A program made the position numbers and the translations under genes. 64,000 nt of DNA from Streptomyces flaveolus. GTDB taxonomy: Bacteria; Actinomycetota; Actinomycetes; Streptomycetales; Streptomycetaceae. The notes under the pieces were generated by a model, which was not told the DNA's origin, did not search any database, and was given only the letters and a program-made list of their open reading frames with translations. Shown here in pieces: positions 1 to 8,329 of the stretch (positions are counted from its first letter, which is position 1; each line of letters opens with the position of its first letter). The DNA lies in the NCBI RefSeq assembly GCF_000716535.1, contig NZ_JNWV01000011.1, forward strand, positions 213,552-277,551, read 5' to 3'.

Positions 1-14
1 CCCGGGAGGCGCTC

Positions 15-497
15 ATGACCACCGCCGGATTCACCACGTGCCTCTGGTTCGACGGCCAGGCGGAGGAGGCCGCGCACCACTACGTGTCCGTCTTCAAGAA
101 CTCCGGCATCGGGCGCGTCGTCCGCTGGCCCGAGGGCGGGGCCGGACCGGCCGGCTCGGTGCTGACCGCGGAGTTCACGGCCAACGGCCAGAACTTCGTC
201 GCGCTCAACGGCGGCCCCGAGTTCACCTTCAACGAGGCGGTCTCCTTCCAGATCCTCTGCTCCGGCCAGGAGGAGATCGACCACTACTGGACGAAGCTCA
301 CCGAGAACGGCGGCGAGGGCGGACCCTGCGGCTGGCTCAAGGACAAGTACGGCGTCTCCTGGCAGGTCGTCTACGCGCCGCTGCTGGACATGGTCGCCGA
401 CCCCGACCCGGAGAAGGCCGCGCGTGCCGTCAAGGCCATGATGGGCATGGGCAAGCTGGACGCGGCCGCGCTGGAGAAGGCGTACGCGGGCGAGTAG
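15..497 (+). CDS. VOC-fold PhnB/YjdN-like protein
   Basis: A 160-residue protein of the vicinal-oxygen-chelate superfamily, in the group Pfam calls 3-demethylubiquinone-9 3-methyltransferase. Seen: an N-terminal TCLWFDGQAEEAA segment, a central LNGGPEFTFNEAVSFQI stretch and a late GWLKDKYGVSWQVV stretch, all typical of the family, with length matching the usual 150-165 residues. The ATG is preceded by GGGAGG at the very start of the window. Despite the Pfam name, family members are generally of unknown function and methyltransferase activity should not be assumed. It is separated by 19 bp from a convergent kinase-like gene. Confident about fold, not about substrate. Confidence 0.85.
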   Translation: MTTAGFTTCLWFDGQAEEAAHHYVSVFKNSGIGRVVRWPEGGAGPAGSVLTAEFTANGQNFVALNGGPEFTFNEAVSFQILCSGQEEIDHYWTKLTENGGEGGPCGWLKDKYGVSWQVVYAPLLDMVADPDPEKAARAVKAMMGMGKLDAAALEKAYAGE

Positions 498-516
498 CCC
501 GACGTCCGACCGGCCG

Positions 517-1422
517 TCACCGTCGACCGGCCTCGGCGAGGATCTCGGCGATCACATGCCGGGAGTTCTCCGCCAGGACCGGGTTGGTGTGCCAGTAGTA
601 CGGGAGCTGGATCAGCGAGATCGACAGCGCCCAGCCCCGCCCGCGCGCCCACTGGGCGTCGTCGGCGCCGACGGCCTTGCGGAAGGTGTCCCGGGCGGAC
701 GCGGGCAGCAGGTTCCAGGCCACGATCAGGTCCACGGCCGGGTCGCCGACGCCGGCACAGCCGAAGTCGATGACCGCGCTCAGCCGGTCCCCGTCGACCA
801 GCACGTTCCCCGGGGAGAGATCCCCGTGCGCCCAGGCCGGCGGACCGGCGTGGGCCGGGGCCCGCAGCGCCTCCTCCCACAGGGCCGTCACGGCCGCCGT
901 GTCGATCCGGTCGGTGAGAGCGGTGAGCCGGGCCAGCGCGGCCCGGGTCGGCTCGTCCCGGGCGGTGAGCGGCACACCCCGGGAGGCGGGCGGCCCGTCG
1001 TGCGGGTCGATCCGGCGCAGCGCGGCGACGAACGCCCCGAGACGCTCGGCGAGGCGCTCCGGTTCCGCGACGGCACCGGCGACCGGGTTCCGCCCGTCCA
1101 GCCAGCGGTACACCGACCAGGGCCACGGGAAGCCCTCGCCGGGCGCGCCGAGCCCGGCCGGCTCCGGCGTGGCCACCGGCAGCAGCGGGCCGAGACGGGG
1201 CAGCCAGCGCTGCTCGTGCCTCACGTCGGCGACGGCGCCGGGATGCCGGGGCAGCCGTACCACCAGGCCGGTGCCCAGGCGGAACATGGCGTTCTCCGTG
1301 CCGGAGGAGTCCAGGCGCCGTACGGGCAGCGCCGACCACTCGGGAAACTGCCGGGCGATCAGCCGGCCGACCAGCGGCGGGTCGATGTCGACCTCGCCCT
1401 CGCGCATCTTGACCGTATTCAT
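517..1422 (-). CDS. APH-family phosphotransferase
   Basis: A 301-residue aminoglycoside-phosphotransferase-like kinase. Seen: the catalytic loop HGDLSPGNVLVDG, where Asp is the expected base, and the metal-binding VIDFGCAGVGDPAVDL segment that follows. Between them and the N-terminus lies the usual kinase lobe with a VVRLPRHPG stretch. Members phosphorylate hydroxyls on small molecules such as antibiotics, sugars or choline, and the substrate cannot be read from the sequence. Cytosolic, with no signal peptide. Met6 (MREGEVDIDPP) is an equally plausible start. It is divergent from the VOC gene at 1551, sharing a short upstream region. Confidence 0.87.
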   Translation of the reverse strand: MNTVKMREGEVDIDPPLVGRLIARQFPEWSALPVRRLDSSGTENAMFRLGTGLVVRLPRHPGAVADVRHEQRWLPRLGPLLPVATPEPAGLGAPGEGFPWPWSVYRWLDGRNPVAGAVAEPERLAERLGAFVAALRRIDPHDGPPASRGVPLTARDEPTRAALARLTALTDRIDTAAVTALWEEALRAPAHAGPPAWAHGDLSPGNVLVDGDRLSAVIDFGCAGVGDPAVDLIVAWNLLPASARDTFRKAVGADDAQWARGRGWALSISLIQLPYYWHTNPVLAENSRHVIAEILAEAGRR

Positions 1423-1550
1423 CGCCGCTCATCACAGCGGGGAGCGGGCCTCGCTGTCGACCGAATTGCGGGTCCGGCTCGGCGCGCGGGCCGGACCCCG
1501 GATGGCTAGCGTGAACAAACGGGACACACCACCTCAGGAGGGCCGCCAGC

Positions 1551-2345
1551 ATGGCCGTGCAACCCGAAGGAACGCCCTGTTGGGCCGATGCGATGTTCAG
1601 TGACGTCGAGGGAGCGAAGCGGTTCTACGGAGACGTCCTCGGCTGGACCTTCGGCGAGTCGTCGTCGGAGTACGGCAACTACACCCAGGCCTACGTGGAC
1701 GGCAAGGCCGTGGCGGCGGTCGTCCCGCCCATGCCCGGTCAGGAGGGTCAGTCACAGTGGTGCCTGTACTTCGCCTCGCCGGACGCCGCCACCACCGCGG
1801 AGAAGATCCGGGAGAACGGCGGCGAGGTGCTGATGGAGCCGATGCAGGTCGGTGACTTCGGCACGATGTGCCTGGCCCGGGAACCCAGCGGAGCCGTGTT
1901 CGGCGTGTGGCAGGCGGGCACCCACGAGGGCTTCGAGGCGACGGCCACGCCCGGCGCCTACTGCTGGGCCGAGGTCTTCACCAGGGAGCCGGAACAGGCG
2001 GACGCCTTCCTCTCGGCGGTCTTCCCGTACCGGATGAAGGAGATCGAGGACGACGCGGTGGACTTCCGGATGTTCGACGTCGGCGAGGACACCGTCCTCG
2101 GCCGGATGCGGATGACCGACGACTTCCCGCCCGAGGTGCCGTCGTACATCAACGTCTACTTCACCGTCGACGACTGCGACGCGGCCGTCGACCGGGCCGT
2201 CAAGCTCGGCGGCATCCTCCGCTTCGGGCCGATGAGCAGCCCCTTCGGCCGGTTCGCGGCGCTCAGCGACCCGCAGGGCGCCAACTTCTCGGTGATCGAC
2301 ATCACCACCACCGAGGGCGAGATGCCGAAGGTCAAGGACGTCTGA
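1551..2345 (+). CDS. two-domain VOC family protein
   Basis: A 264-residue protein made of two glyoxalase/bleomycin-resistance (VOC) domains, roughly residues 8-120 and 135-255. Seen: CWADAMFSDVEGAKRFYGDV opens the first half and YCWAEVFTREPEQADAFL the second, the usual internal duplication. The second half ends in a SPFGRFAALSDPQGANFSVI stretch typical of the superfamily. An AGGAGG ribosome-binding site lies 9 bases before the ATG. Streptomyces genomes carry many paralogues, usually annotated as hydroxylases or VOC proteins without a tested reaction. Substrate unknown. Confidence 0.88.
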   Translation: MAVQPEGTPCWADAMFSDVEGAKRFYGDVLGWTFGESSSEYGNYTQAYVDGKAVAAVVPPMPGQEGQSQWCLYFASPDAATTAEKIRENGGEVLMEPMQVGDFGTMCLAREPSGAVFGVWQAGTHEGFEATATPGAYCWAEVFTREPEQADAFLSAVFPYRMKEIEDDAVDFRMFDVGEDTVLGRMRMTDDFPPEVPSYINVYFTVDDCDAAVDRAVKLGGILRFGPMSSPFGRFAALSDPQGANFSVIDITTTEGEMPKVKDV

Positions 2346-2379
2346 CCGGTCCCGGAACGGCGTCCCGCACGGCCATGGC

Positions 2380-3102
2380 ATGATCGGGCACATGCGTGAA
2401 CGTGTGGTGGCCGCGTGCGACGGGGCTTCGAAGGGGAACCCCGGACCGGCCGGATGGGCGTGGGTGGTCTCGGACGACGACGAGCGGACCCCGGCCCGCT
2501 GGGAGGCGGGCCCGCTCGGCCGGGCCACCAACAACGTCGCCGAGCTGACGGCCCTGGAGCGGCTGCTCACGGCCGTCGACCCGGACGTCCCGCTGGAGAT
2601 CCGGATGGATTCCCAGTACGCGATGAAGGCCGTCACCACCTGGCTGCCCGGCTGGAAGCGCAACGGCTGGAAGACCGCCGCCGGCAAGCCCGTCGCCAAC
2701 CAGGACCTGGTCGTCCGCATCGACGAACTGCTCGGCGGCCGGTCCGTCGAGTTCCGCTACGTCCCGGCCCACCAGGTCGACGGCGACCCGCTGAACGACT
2801 TCGCCGACCGCGCCGCCAGCCAGGCGGCCTCCGTCCAGGAAGCGGCCGGCAGCGCGCTCGGCTCGCCGGAGCCCCCGGCGTCTCCCGACACCCCGGCGGG
2901 GGCCGGGGCGCCGCGCAGGAAGGCGCCCCGCCGCACCGGCGGCACCGCGTCCCCACGCACCGGCGCCGCCGCGTCCGCCCGCACCATCAAGGCGAAGTTC
3001 CCCGGCCGCTGCCTGTGCGGCCGGTCCTACGCGGCCGGCGAGAAGATCGCCAAGAACGACCAGGGCTGGGGCCACCCGGAGTGCCGTACCGCCGAGGCCT
3101 GA
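2380..3102 (+). CDS. rnhA: ribonuclease HI with C-terminal zinc-binding extension
   Basis: RNase HI cleaves the RNA strand of RNA-DNA hybrids. Seen: the four acidic active-site residues in order, Asp14 in DGASKGNPGPAG, Glu55 in NNVAELTAL, Asp77 in MDSQYA and Asp143 in NDFADRAA, giving a complete catalytic domain over residues 7-150. Unlike the usual protein of about 155 residues, it continues through an Ala/Pro/Arg-rich linker (150-203) into a small C-terminal motif with Cys211, Cys213, His232 and Cys235 (CLCG...GHPEC), which looks like a zinc knuckle. The second Met, at 2392, is an equally good start and neither has a clear ribosome-binding site. Its stop codon abuts the stop of the convergent melC2. 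Confidence 0.9.
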   Translation: MIGHMRERVVAACDGASKGNPGPAGWAWVVSDDDERTPARWEAGPLGRATNNVAELTALERLLTAVDPDVPLEIRMDSQYAMKAVTTWLPGWKRNGWKTAAGKPVANQDLVVRIDELLGGRSVEFRYVPAHQVDGDPLNDFADRAASQAASVQEAAGSALGSPEPPASPDTPAGAGAPRRKAPRRTGGTASPRTGAAASARTIKAKFPGRCLCGRSYAAGEKIAKNDQGWGHPECRTAEA

Positions 3103-3108
3103 TCAGGC
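3097..3108. repeat. 12-bp perfect palindrome over two abutting stop codons
   Basis: GCCTGATCAGGC reads the same on both strands and contains the TGA stop of the RNase H gene (3100-3102) and, on the other strand, the stop of melC2 (3103-3105). The two convergent genes therefore have no spacer. The stem is too short for a confident terminator. Confidence 0.6.
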
Positions 3109-3924
3109 GTCGAACGTGTAGTACCGGGTGTGGTCCAGCAGGTCCGCCGGGCGCACGGTGTTCCACGGCTTCATCGTGTCGTTCAGGTCCACCACGTCCG
3201 GCGTGCCGCCGGCCGGCACGTACGCGGCGCCCGGGTGCCGCCGCTGCCACTCCGACCACAGCTTGTCGACATAGGCGTGGTGCAGCCAGAACACCGGGTC
3301 GTTGGGGGAGACCCCGGTGGCCATCTGCCCGCCGACCCACACGTGGACGCGGTTGTGCAGATTGACCCCGCGCCAGCCCTCCAGATGGTTGCGGAAGCCG
3401 TCCGAGGCGCTGTTGTACGGCGCCGTGTCGTACGTCGCGATCGACAGCACCGACTCCACCTCGGCGCGCGTCGGCAGCTCGCGCACGCTCGTGCCGAGCG
3501 AACGGCGCAGGAACGTACGGCCGTCGACGCGCACGTTGACGGGCCAGTTGCCGGTGGACGCGGCGAACGGGCCGTCCATCACCCGGCCGTCGGAGCCGCG
3601 CCCGGTGCCGCCGAGGAAGTCCGGCGCCCACAGCGAGGCCCGCACCGTGCGGTCGGTGCTCCAGTCCCAGTAGGGCAGCGCGACCGAGGAGTCCACGGAC
3701 TGCAGCGCCTGCTCGAAGTCGAGCAGGAATCTGCGGTGCCAGGGCAGGAAGGAGGGGGAGCGGTGGCCGGTCCGCTCGCCGGTGTCGGTGTCCGCCATGA
3801 TGAACTGGTTGTGCGTACGGACGAAGTCGTCGTAGCGCCCGCCGCGCTTGAGTTCGAGGACGGCGGCGACGAACCGGCGCTTCTCGTCGGCGGTCAGGGC
3901 GGCCTGGTTCTTGCGTACGGTCAT
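3103..3924 (-). CDS. melC2: tyrosinase (polyphenol monooxygenase)
   Basis: A type-3 copper enzyme that hydroxylates tyrosine and oxidises L-DOPA to dopaquinone, starting melanin formation. Its 273 residues match the Streptomyces MelC2 length. All six copper ligands are visible: His38, His54 and His63 for CuA (THNQF, GHRSPSFLPWHRRF), and His190, His194 and His216 for CuB (NLHNRVHVW, DPVFWLHHAYVDKLW). No signal peptide, as expected for an apo-enzyme exported through its Tat-bearing partner MelC1, encoded 35 bp upstream. The stop abuts the convergent RNase H gene. Confidence 0.97.
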   Translation of the reverse strand: MTVRKNQAALTADEKRRFVAAVLELKRGGRYDDFVRTHNQFIMADTDTGERTGHRSPSFLPWHRRFLLDFEQALQSVDSSVALPYWDWSTDRTVRASLWAPDFLGGTGRGSDGRVMDGPFAASTGNWPVNVRVDGRTFLRRSLGTSVRELPTRAEVESVLSIATYDTAPYNSASDGFRNHLEGWRGVNLHNRVHVWVGGQMATGVSPNDPVFWLHHAYVDKLWSEWQRRHPGAAYVPAGGTPDVVDLNDTMKPWNTVRPADLLDHTRYYTFDA

Positions 3925-3959
3925 GGTGCGGGGTACTCCGGAAGTCCTTGCGGTGGCGG

Positions 3960-4337
3960 TCAGTTGGCGGGGAACGGCAGCAGCGGCGCGCCCTGCAGCT
4001 CGTCCACCGCGGCACGGGCGGCGGCGCGCGGGGTGGCCACCGGGTCGTAGTGGCTGACGACGCTGATCCAGCTCCCGTCGGCGTTCCGCATCACGTGCAG
4101 CCGCACGCCGTCGACGAACACCGCGTATCCGCCGCCGTGTTCGTGGTGGTGTCCGCCGTCGCTCGCCGGACGGCCCTGTATCCGCCGGCCCTTGTAGACC
4201 TCGTCGAAGGAATCGGACGTGGCGGGCGCGTGGTGGCCGGCGGCCGACGCGGCGGGTGCGGCGAGGGCGGTGGCCGTGGCCGTCGCGGCGACGGCGGCCG
4301 CCGCGGTGAGCGCGCGGCGCCGGGTGATGTCGGGCAT
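3960..4337 (-). CDS. melC1: tyrosinase co-factor / copper chaperone
   Basis: The 125-residue caddie protein that loads copper into MelC2 and carries it through the Tat pathway. Seen: a twin-arginine start ([12 protein letters not shown]), a long Ala-rich hydrophobic segment ending ASAAG near residue 34, then the family-typical [13 protein letters not shown], a His cluster ([10 protein letters not shown]) and [20 protein letters not shown]. First gene of the melC operon, 35 bp before melC2. A GGAGGACC-type ribosome-binding site precedes the ATG on the minus strand. Confidence 0.95.
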   Translation of the reverse strand: MPDITRRRALTAAAAVAATATATALAAPAASAAGHHAPATSDSFDEVYKGRRIQGRPASDGGHHHEHGGGYAVFVDGVRLHVMRNADGSWISVVSHYDPVATPRAAARAAVDELQGAPLLPFPAN

Positions 4338-4442
4338 GCGGGGTCCTCCCGAGGAGTGGTCCGGTGGTGACGACGCATGCCTATCGGGACGTCGGGGAGC
4401 GAAAGAAATCGGCCGGAACCGGTTGGCTGCGATCCGGACAAT

Positions 4443-4471
4443 CAGTTACATGTCGTACAGAGTTGAACCAA
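4443..4471 (-). promoter_or_regulatory. candidate melC promoter
   Basis: On the minus strand TTGGTT (4471-4466) and TAACTG (4448-4443) are separated by 17 bp, close to the vegetative sigma-factor pattern. The -35 half overlaps the 15-bp palindrome at 4468-4482. Inferred by eye only. Confidence 0.35.
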
Positions 4472-4482
4472 GATGATCTTGG
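4468..4482. promoter_or_regulatory. 15-bp perfect palindrome, candidate operator
   Basis: CCAAGATGATCTTGG is a 7-bp perfect inverted repeat around a single G. It lies between melC1 and the divergent flavin monooxygenase and overlaps the candidate melC -35 element, so a bound protein could control melC, the monooxygenase, or both. No regulator gene is adjacent. Confidence 0.5.
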
Positions 4483-4677
4483 CGTGACGGCGGTCCGATC
4501 CGCCCCGGAACGGGGAATTCCTTGCCGTGTGGACCGGCTTTCCGGTGATCCTTCCCGGCTGCGGTCCGTCCGGGTGGCGCGGCTCACCGCGCCAGACTGA
4601 CGCGATCGGGCATGCCCGCACCCCTGCTACCCTCCGGTGTCGATCGACCACGTCCGGTGACTGTCAGGGGTGTGCGC

Positions 4678-5874
4678 GTGAAGGTCGTCTGTGTCGGAGG
4701 CGGACCCGCCGGTCTGTACCTCGCCATCCTGCTCAAGCGGCAGGACCCCTCCCATGACATCACCGTCCACGAACGCAACCCGCAGGGCTCCACCTACGGC
4801 TGGGGCGTGACGTACTGGCGCGGCCTCCTCGACAAGCTCCAGGCGTACGACCCCGCTTCGGCGTGGGCGATCGAGGAGCACTCCGTCCGCTGGAGCGACG
4901 GCGTCGCCCATGTACGGGACCTGACGACCCGGCACCACGGCGACCAGGGCTTCGGGATCGGCCGGCACCGTCTGCTCGACCTGCTCGCCACCCGGGCCCG
5001 CGCCCTCGGCGTCCGCCTGGAGTACGAGAGCGAACTCACCGAACCGCCCGCCGACGCGGACCTCGTCGTCGCGGCCGACGGCGTGCACAGCGCCCTGCGC
5101 ACCCGCCGGGCCGGCCACTTCGGCACCCGGACCACCTCCGGCCGCAACTCCTACATCTGGCTCGGCACCAGCAAGGTCTTCGACGCCTTCACCTTCGCCT
5201 TCACCGAGACCGAGCACGGCTGGATCTGGGCCTACGGCTACGGCTACAGCGGCGACCACAGCACCTGTGTCGTCGAGTGCTCCCCGGAGACCTTCACCGG
5301 CCTCGGCCTGGACCGGGCCGACGAGGGCGAGGGTCTCGCCCTGCTGGAGAAACTCTTCGCCGGTGTTCTCGACGGCCACCCCCTGACCGCCCGCTCCGGT
5401 GCCTCCTGGCTGACCTTCCGCACCCTCACCAACGAGACCTGGCACGACGGCAACGTGGTCCTGCTCGGCGACGCGGCCCACACCACCCACTACTCCGTCG
5501 GCGCCGGCACCACCCTCGCCCTGGAGGACGCCATGTGCCTCGCCGACGCCCTGCGCGAACACCCCGTCCTGCCCGACGCCCTCGCCGCCTACCAGCACCG
5601 CCGCCAGGCCGAGCTGCTGTCCGTGCAGAGCGCGGCCCGCTACAGCGCCCAGTGGTACGAGAACCTGCCCCGCTACATCCACCTGCCCCCGCACCGGATG
5701 TTCGCCCTGCTCGGCCAGCGCCACTCGCCGCTGCTGCCGTACGTCCCGCCCCAGCTCTACTACGGCCTGGACAAGGCGGCCGGACAACTCCAGGCGCTGC
5801 GCCGGCTCAAGCGCTGGCTCGGCCCGCGCGCCGCCCGCGCCCTGCACGCCCGCGCGACGGCCCGCCGGGGCTAG
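4678..5874 (+). CDS. FAD-dependent aromatic-ring monooxygenase-like protein
   Basis: A 398-residue group A flavoprotein hydroxylase. Seen: the N-terminal dinucleotide fold VVCVGGGPAGLYLAILL, the middle DG-type motif VVAADGVHSALR and the GDAAHTTHYSVGAGTTLALEDAM segment that binds the FAD ribityl chain. The GWGVTYWRGLLDKL stretch after the first motif recalls the N-terminal half of salicylyl-CoA 5-hydroxylase and anthraniloyl-CoA monooxygenase. I chose the GTG at 4678, directly before the FAD fold and 7 bp after AGGGG; an upstream ATG at 4612 would add 22 unconserved-looking residues. The lipase-like gene follows after 33 bp, suggesting an operon. The substrate is not known. Confidence 0.88.
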   Translation: MKVVCVGGGPAGLYLAILLKRQDPSHDITVHERNPQGSTYGWGVTYWRGLLDKLQAYDPASAWAIEEHSVRWSDGVAHVRDLTTRHHGDQGFGIGRHRLLDLLATRARALGVRLEYESELTEPPADADLVVAADGVHSALRTRRAGHFGTRTTSGRNSYIWLGTSKVFDAFTFAFTETEHGWIWAYGYGYSGDHSTCVVECSPETFTGLGLDRADEGEGLALLEKLFAGVLDGHPLTARSGASWLTFRTLTNETWHDGNVVLLGDAAHTTHYSVGAGTTLALEDAMCLADALREHPVLPDALAAYQHRRQAELLSVQSAARYSAQWYENLPRYIHLPPHRMFALLGQRHSPLLPYVPPQLYYGLDKAAGQLQALRRLKRWLGPRAARALHARATARRG

Positions 5875-5907
5875 CCACTCCCTCCCGCCTCCGCCGAGGA
5901 GTCCCGC

Positions 5908-6729
5908 ATGGCCGTACCCCTCGCGTTCGACCACACCTCCACCGGCTACAGCCTCCAACGCGCCTACTGGCTGGCCCGCGCGGCCCACCTGGCCTACCAG
6001 GACCGGGCCGCCATCGAGGAACAGGCCGCCCGGTGGGGCTTCGAGGAGGTGCGCCACCATCACACCCGGTTCACCCCGCCCTTCCCGCTCCAGGACACCC
6101 GGGCCTGCACCCTGGCGAGCGACCGGATGATCGTCACCGCGTTCCGCGGCACCGAGCCCGACCGGATCAAGGACTGGCTCTCCGACGCCACCACCCCGCC
6201 CCGGCCCGGACCCGGCGGCCACGGCTACGTCCACCACGGCTTCGCCGAGGCCCTCGCATCGGTCCACCCGGCGGTCCACGACACCCTCACCGAGCTGCGC
6301 ACCGACGGCCAGGCCGTCTACTTCACCGGGCACGGCCTCGGCGGGGCCCTCGCGATGCTGGCCGGCGCCCGCCTCTACCTGGAGGAGCCGCACCTGGCCG
6401 CGGACGGCGTCTACACCTACGGCCAGCCCCGCACCTGCGACCGGCTGCTGGCCGAGGCGTTCCACGAGGGATTCGGCGGCCGGATGTACCGCTTCGTCAA
6501 CAACAACGACATCATCGCCCAGCTCCCGCCGGAGCCCGCCTACACCCACGTACGGGCCCTGCGCTATTTCGACTCCAAAGGCCGGCTGCACGAGTCGATG
6601 CCCATGCTGTCGGCGCTGGGCGACCGGGCCAGGGGCCTGACCGCGGACCCGTTCGCGCCCGCCTCCGACGGCGTCCGCGACCACTCCATGCACGCCTACC
6701 TGGCGGTCCTGGAACAGAACCTGGCCTGA
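5908..6729 (+). CDS. class-3 lipase-like alpha/beta-hydrolase lacking the nucleophile
   Basis: A 273-residue protein with the lipase class 3 layout: TAFRGTEPDRIKDWLSDA near residue 75, the nucleophile-elbow region at 140-146, Asp201 in NNNDIIAQLPPEPAYTHV and His259 in DHSMHAYL. The elbow reads TGHGLGGAL instead of GHSLGG, so residue 143 is Gly (codon GGC) where the catalytic Ser should be, while Asp and His remain. That predicts loss of ester hydrolysis unless another residue substitutes. No signal peptide. GAGGAG ribosome-binding site, 33 bp after the monooxygenase, probably co-transcribed. Confidence 0.85.
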   Translation: MAVPLAFDHTSTGYSLQRAYWLARAAHLAYQDRAAIEEQAARWGFEEVRHHHTRFTPPFPLQDTRACTLASDRMIVTAFRGTEPDRIKDWLSDATTPPRPGPGGHGYVHHGFAEALASVHPAVHDTLTELRTDGQAVYFTGHGLGGALAMLAGARLYLEEPHLAADGVYTYGQPRTCDRLLAEAFHEGFGGRMYRFVNNNDIIAQLPPEPAYTHVRALRYFDSKGRLHESMPMLSALGDRARGLTADPFAPASDGVRDHSMHAYLAVLEQNLA

Positions 6730-6787
6730 GCCCGAACCTTCCCGTGTCCTGCCGTCGCGTCCTCCCCGATCGGGCTAGGAAACGTTG

Positions 6788-6828
6788 GTGAATGCCCATT
6801 CACTCGATAAGGTGAATGAGTATTCACC
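6788..6828. promoter_or_regulatory. twin TetR-type operators
   Basis: Two copies of GTGAAT-N4-ATTCAC sit 24 bp apart: 6788-6803 (spacer GCCC), and 6812-6827 (spacer GAGT), the second extended by one base pair at each end. They lie 29-69 bp before the MFS start, and the downstream co-transcribed gene encodes a TetR repressor, the usual arrangement for autoregulated efflux. Confidence 0.8.
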
Positions 6829-6856
6829 TCGTCACCGTGCCGCCGCAGGAGCGCTG

Positions 6857-8329
6857 ATGGACCAGACCGCCCCGATATCGCCGTCGACCCGGCTGCGCGA
6901 CCGGCTCACCATTCCGGTACTGGCCTCCGGCGGCATCCTCATGGCGGTCATGCAGACCGTGGTCGTCCCGCTCCTGCCCGACCTGCCCCGGCTCACCGGC
7001 GCGTCGGCCGCCACCGTCTCCTGGACGGTCACCGCGACCCTCCTCTCCGGCGCCGTCCTCACCCCCGTCCTCGGCCGGGCCGGCGACATGTACGGCAAGC
7101 GCCGGGTGCTCATCACCGCGCTCGCCCTGATGACCGTCGGCTCCGTGATGTGCGCCCTCTCCTCCGACATCGGCGTGCTCATCGCCGCCCGCGCGCTCCA
7201 GGGCGCCGCCGCCTCCGTGGTCCCGCTGTCCATCAGCATCCTGCGCGACGAACTCCCGCCCGAACGCCGGGGCTCGGCGGTGGCGCTGATGAGTTCCACC
7301 GTCGGCATCGGCGCCGCACTGGGCCTGCCGCTCGCCGCGCTGGTCGTGCAGTACGCCGACTGGCACACCATGTTCTGGCTGACCAGCGCCCTCGGCGCGG
7401 CGGGCGTCACGGCGACCTGGTGGGCGGTCAAGGAGTCCCCGGTGCGGGAACCCGGCCGGTTCGACGTCCTCGGCGCCCTCGGCCTCGCCGCCGGGCTGGT
7501 CTGCCTGCTGCTGGGCGTCTCGCAGGGCGGCACCTGGGGCTGGGGGAGCGCGCGGGTCCTCGCACTGTTCCTCGGGGCGGTCGCCGTCCTCGCCCTGTGG
7601 TGCCGGCAGCAGCTCCGCACGGCACGGCCGCTGGTCGACCTGCGGCTGGTCGCCCGGCCCCGGGTGGGCCTGTCCCATGTGGCGGCCCTGCTGACCGGGT
7701 TCGCCTTCTACGCCAACTCCCTGGTCACCGCCCAGCTGGTGCAGGCACCGAAGGCCACCGGGTACGGCCTCGGCCTGTCCATCGTCGCCACCGGGCTCTG
7801 CCTCCTGCCCGGCGGCGTCACCATGCTGCTGTTCTCCCCGCTGTCGGCCCGCATCTCGGCCGCGCGCGGCCCCAGGATCACGCTCGCGCTGGGCGCCGCC
7901 GTCATCGCCTGCGGGTACGCGCTCCGCATCGCCGACAGCCGCGACCTGTGGATGATCATCCTGGGCGCCACCGTGGTGGCGACCGGCACCACGCTCGCCT
8001 ACTCCGCCCTGCCGACCCTCATCCTGCGCGCCGTACCGGCGGCGCAGACCGCGTCCGCCAACGGCGTCAACGTCCTCATGCGGACCATCGGCCAGGCCGT
8101 GTCCAGCGCGGCCGTCGCCGCCGTCCTCGTCCACCACAGCAGTCCCCTCGGCGGCGTCCCCGTGCCCAGCCTCCACGGCTACCAGCTCGCCTTCACCATG
8201 GCGGGCACCGTCGCCCTCGCGGCCTGCGCGGCGGCCCTGTCCATCCCCGGCGATCGCCCCGGCGCGGACACCGGGCGGACCCGGGGCGCCACCCGGGGCG
8301 CCCGCGACGAGGCGCTGGAGGGAGCATGA
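6857..8329 (+). CDS. MFS drug exporter, DHA2-like
   Basis: A 490-residue polytopic membrane protein of the major facilitator superfamily. Length and hydrophobicity fit the 14-helix DHA2 (EmrB/QacA-type) proton antiporters. Seen: motif A GRAGDMYGKRRVLI after the second helix and motif C-like GIGAALGLPLAAL in helix five. I chose the ATG at 6857 (MDQTAPISPSTRLRD), which follows GCAGGAG; an upstream in-frame TTG would place coding sequence across the operators. It overlaps the TetR gene by 4 bp (ATGA), so the two are translationally coupled. Substrate unknown; the setting suggests inducible export of a small toxic compound. Confidence 0.92.
   Translation: MDQTAPISPSTRLRDRLTIPVLASGGILMAVMQTVVVPLLPDLPRLTGASAATVSWTVTATLLSGAVLTPVLGRAGDMYGKRRVLITALALMTVGSVMCALSSDIGVLIAARALQGAAASVVPLSISILRDELPPERRGSAVALMSSTVGIGAALGLPLAALVVQYADWHTMFWLTSALGAAGVTATWWAVKESPVREPGRFDVLGALGLAAGLVCLLLGVSQGGTWGWGSARVLALFLGAVAVLALWCRQQLRTARPLVDLRLVARPRVGLSHVAALLTGFAFYANSLVTAQLVQAPKATGYGLGLSIVATGLCLLPGGVTMLLFSPLSARISAARGPRITLALGAAVIACGYALRIADSRDLWMIILGATVVATGTTLAYSALPTLILRAVPAAQTASANGVNVLMRTIGQAVSSAAVAAVLVHHSSPLGGVPVPSLHGYQLAFTMAGTVALAACAAALSIPGDRPGADTGRTRGATRGARDEALEGA

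Larger units (their letters stand above)
4338..4677. other. intergenic region with melC and monooxygenase control signals
   Basis: 340 bp without a credible gene between the divergent melC1 and flavin monooxygenase genes. It holds the palindrome at 4468-4482, a candidate melC promoter on the minus strand, and, immediately before the monooxygenase, the AGGGG ribosome-binding site at 4666-4670. Short open frames here are unconserved-looking GC-rich frames and were not called. Confidence 0.6.

Noticed and set aside
371..1552. A 393-codon minus-strand open frame over the APH gene
   Set aside because: It is a shadow of the APH-family gene in another frame, rich in Arg, Ala, Gly and Pro with no motif; the same applies to most long alternative frames in this GC-rich window.
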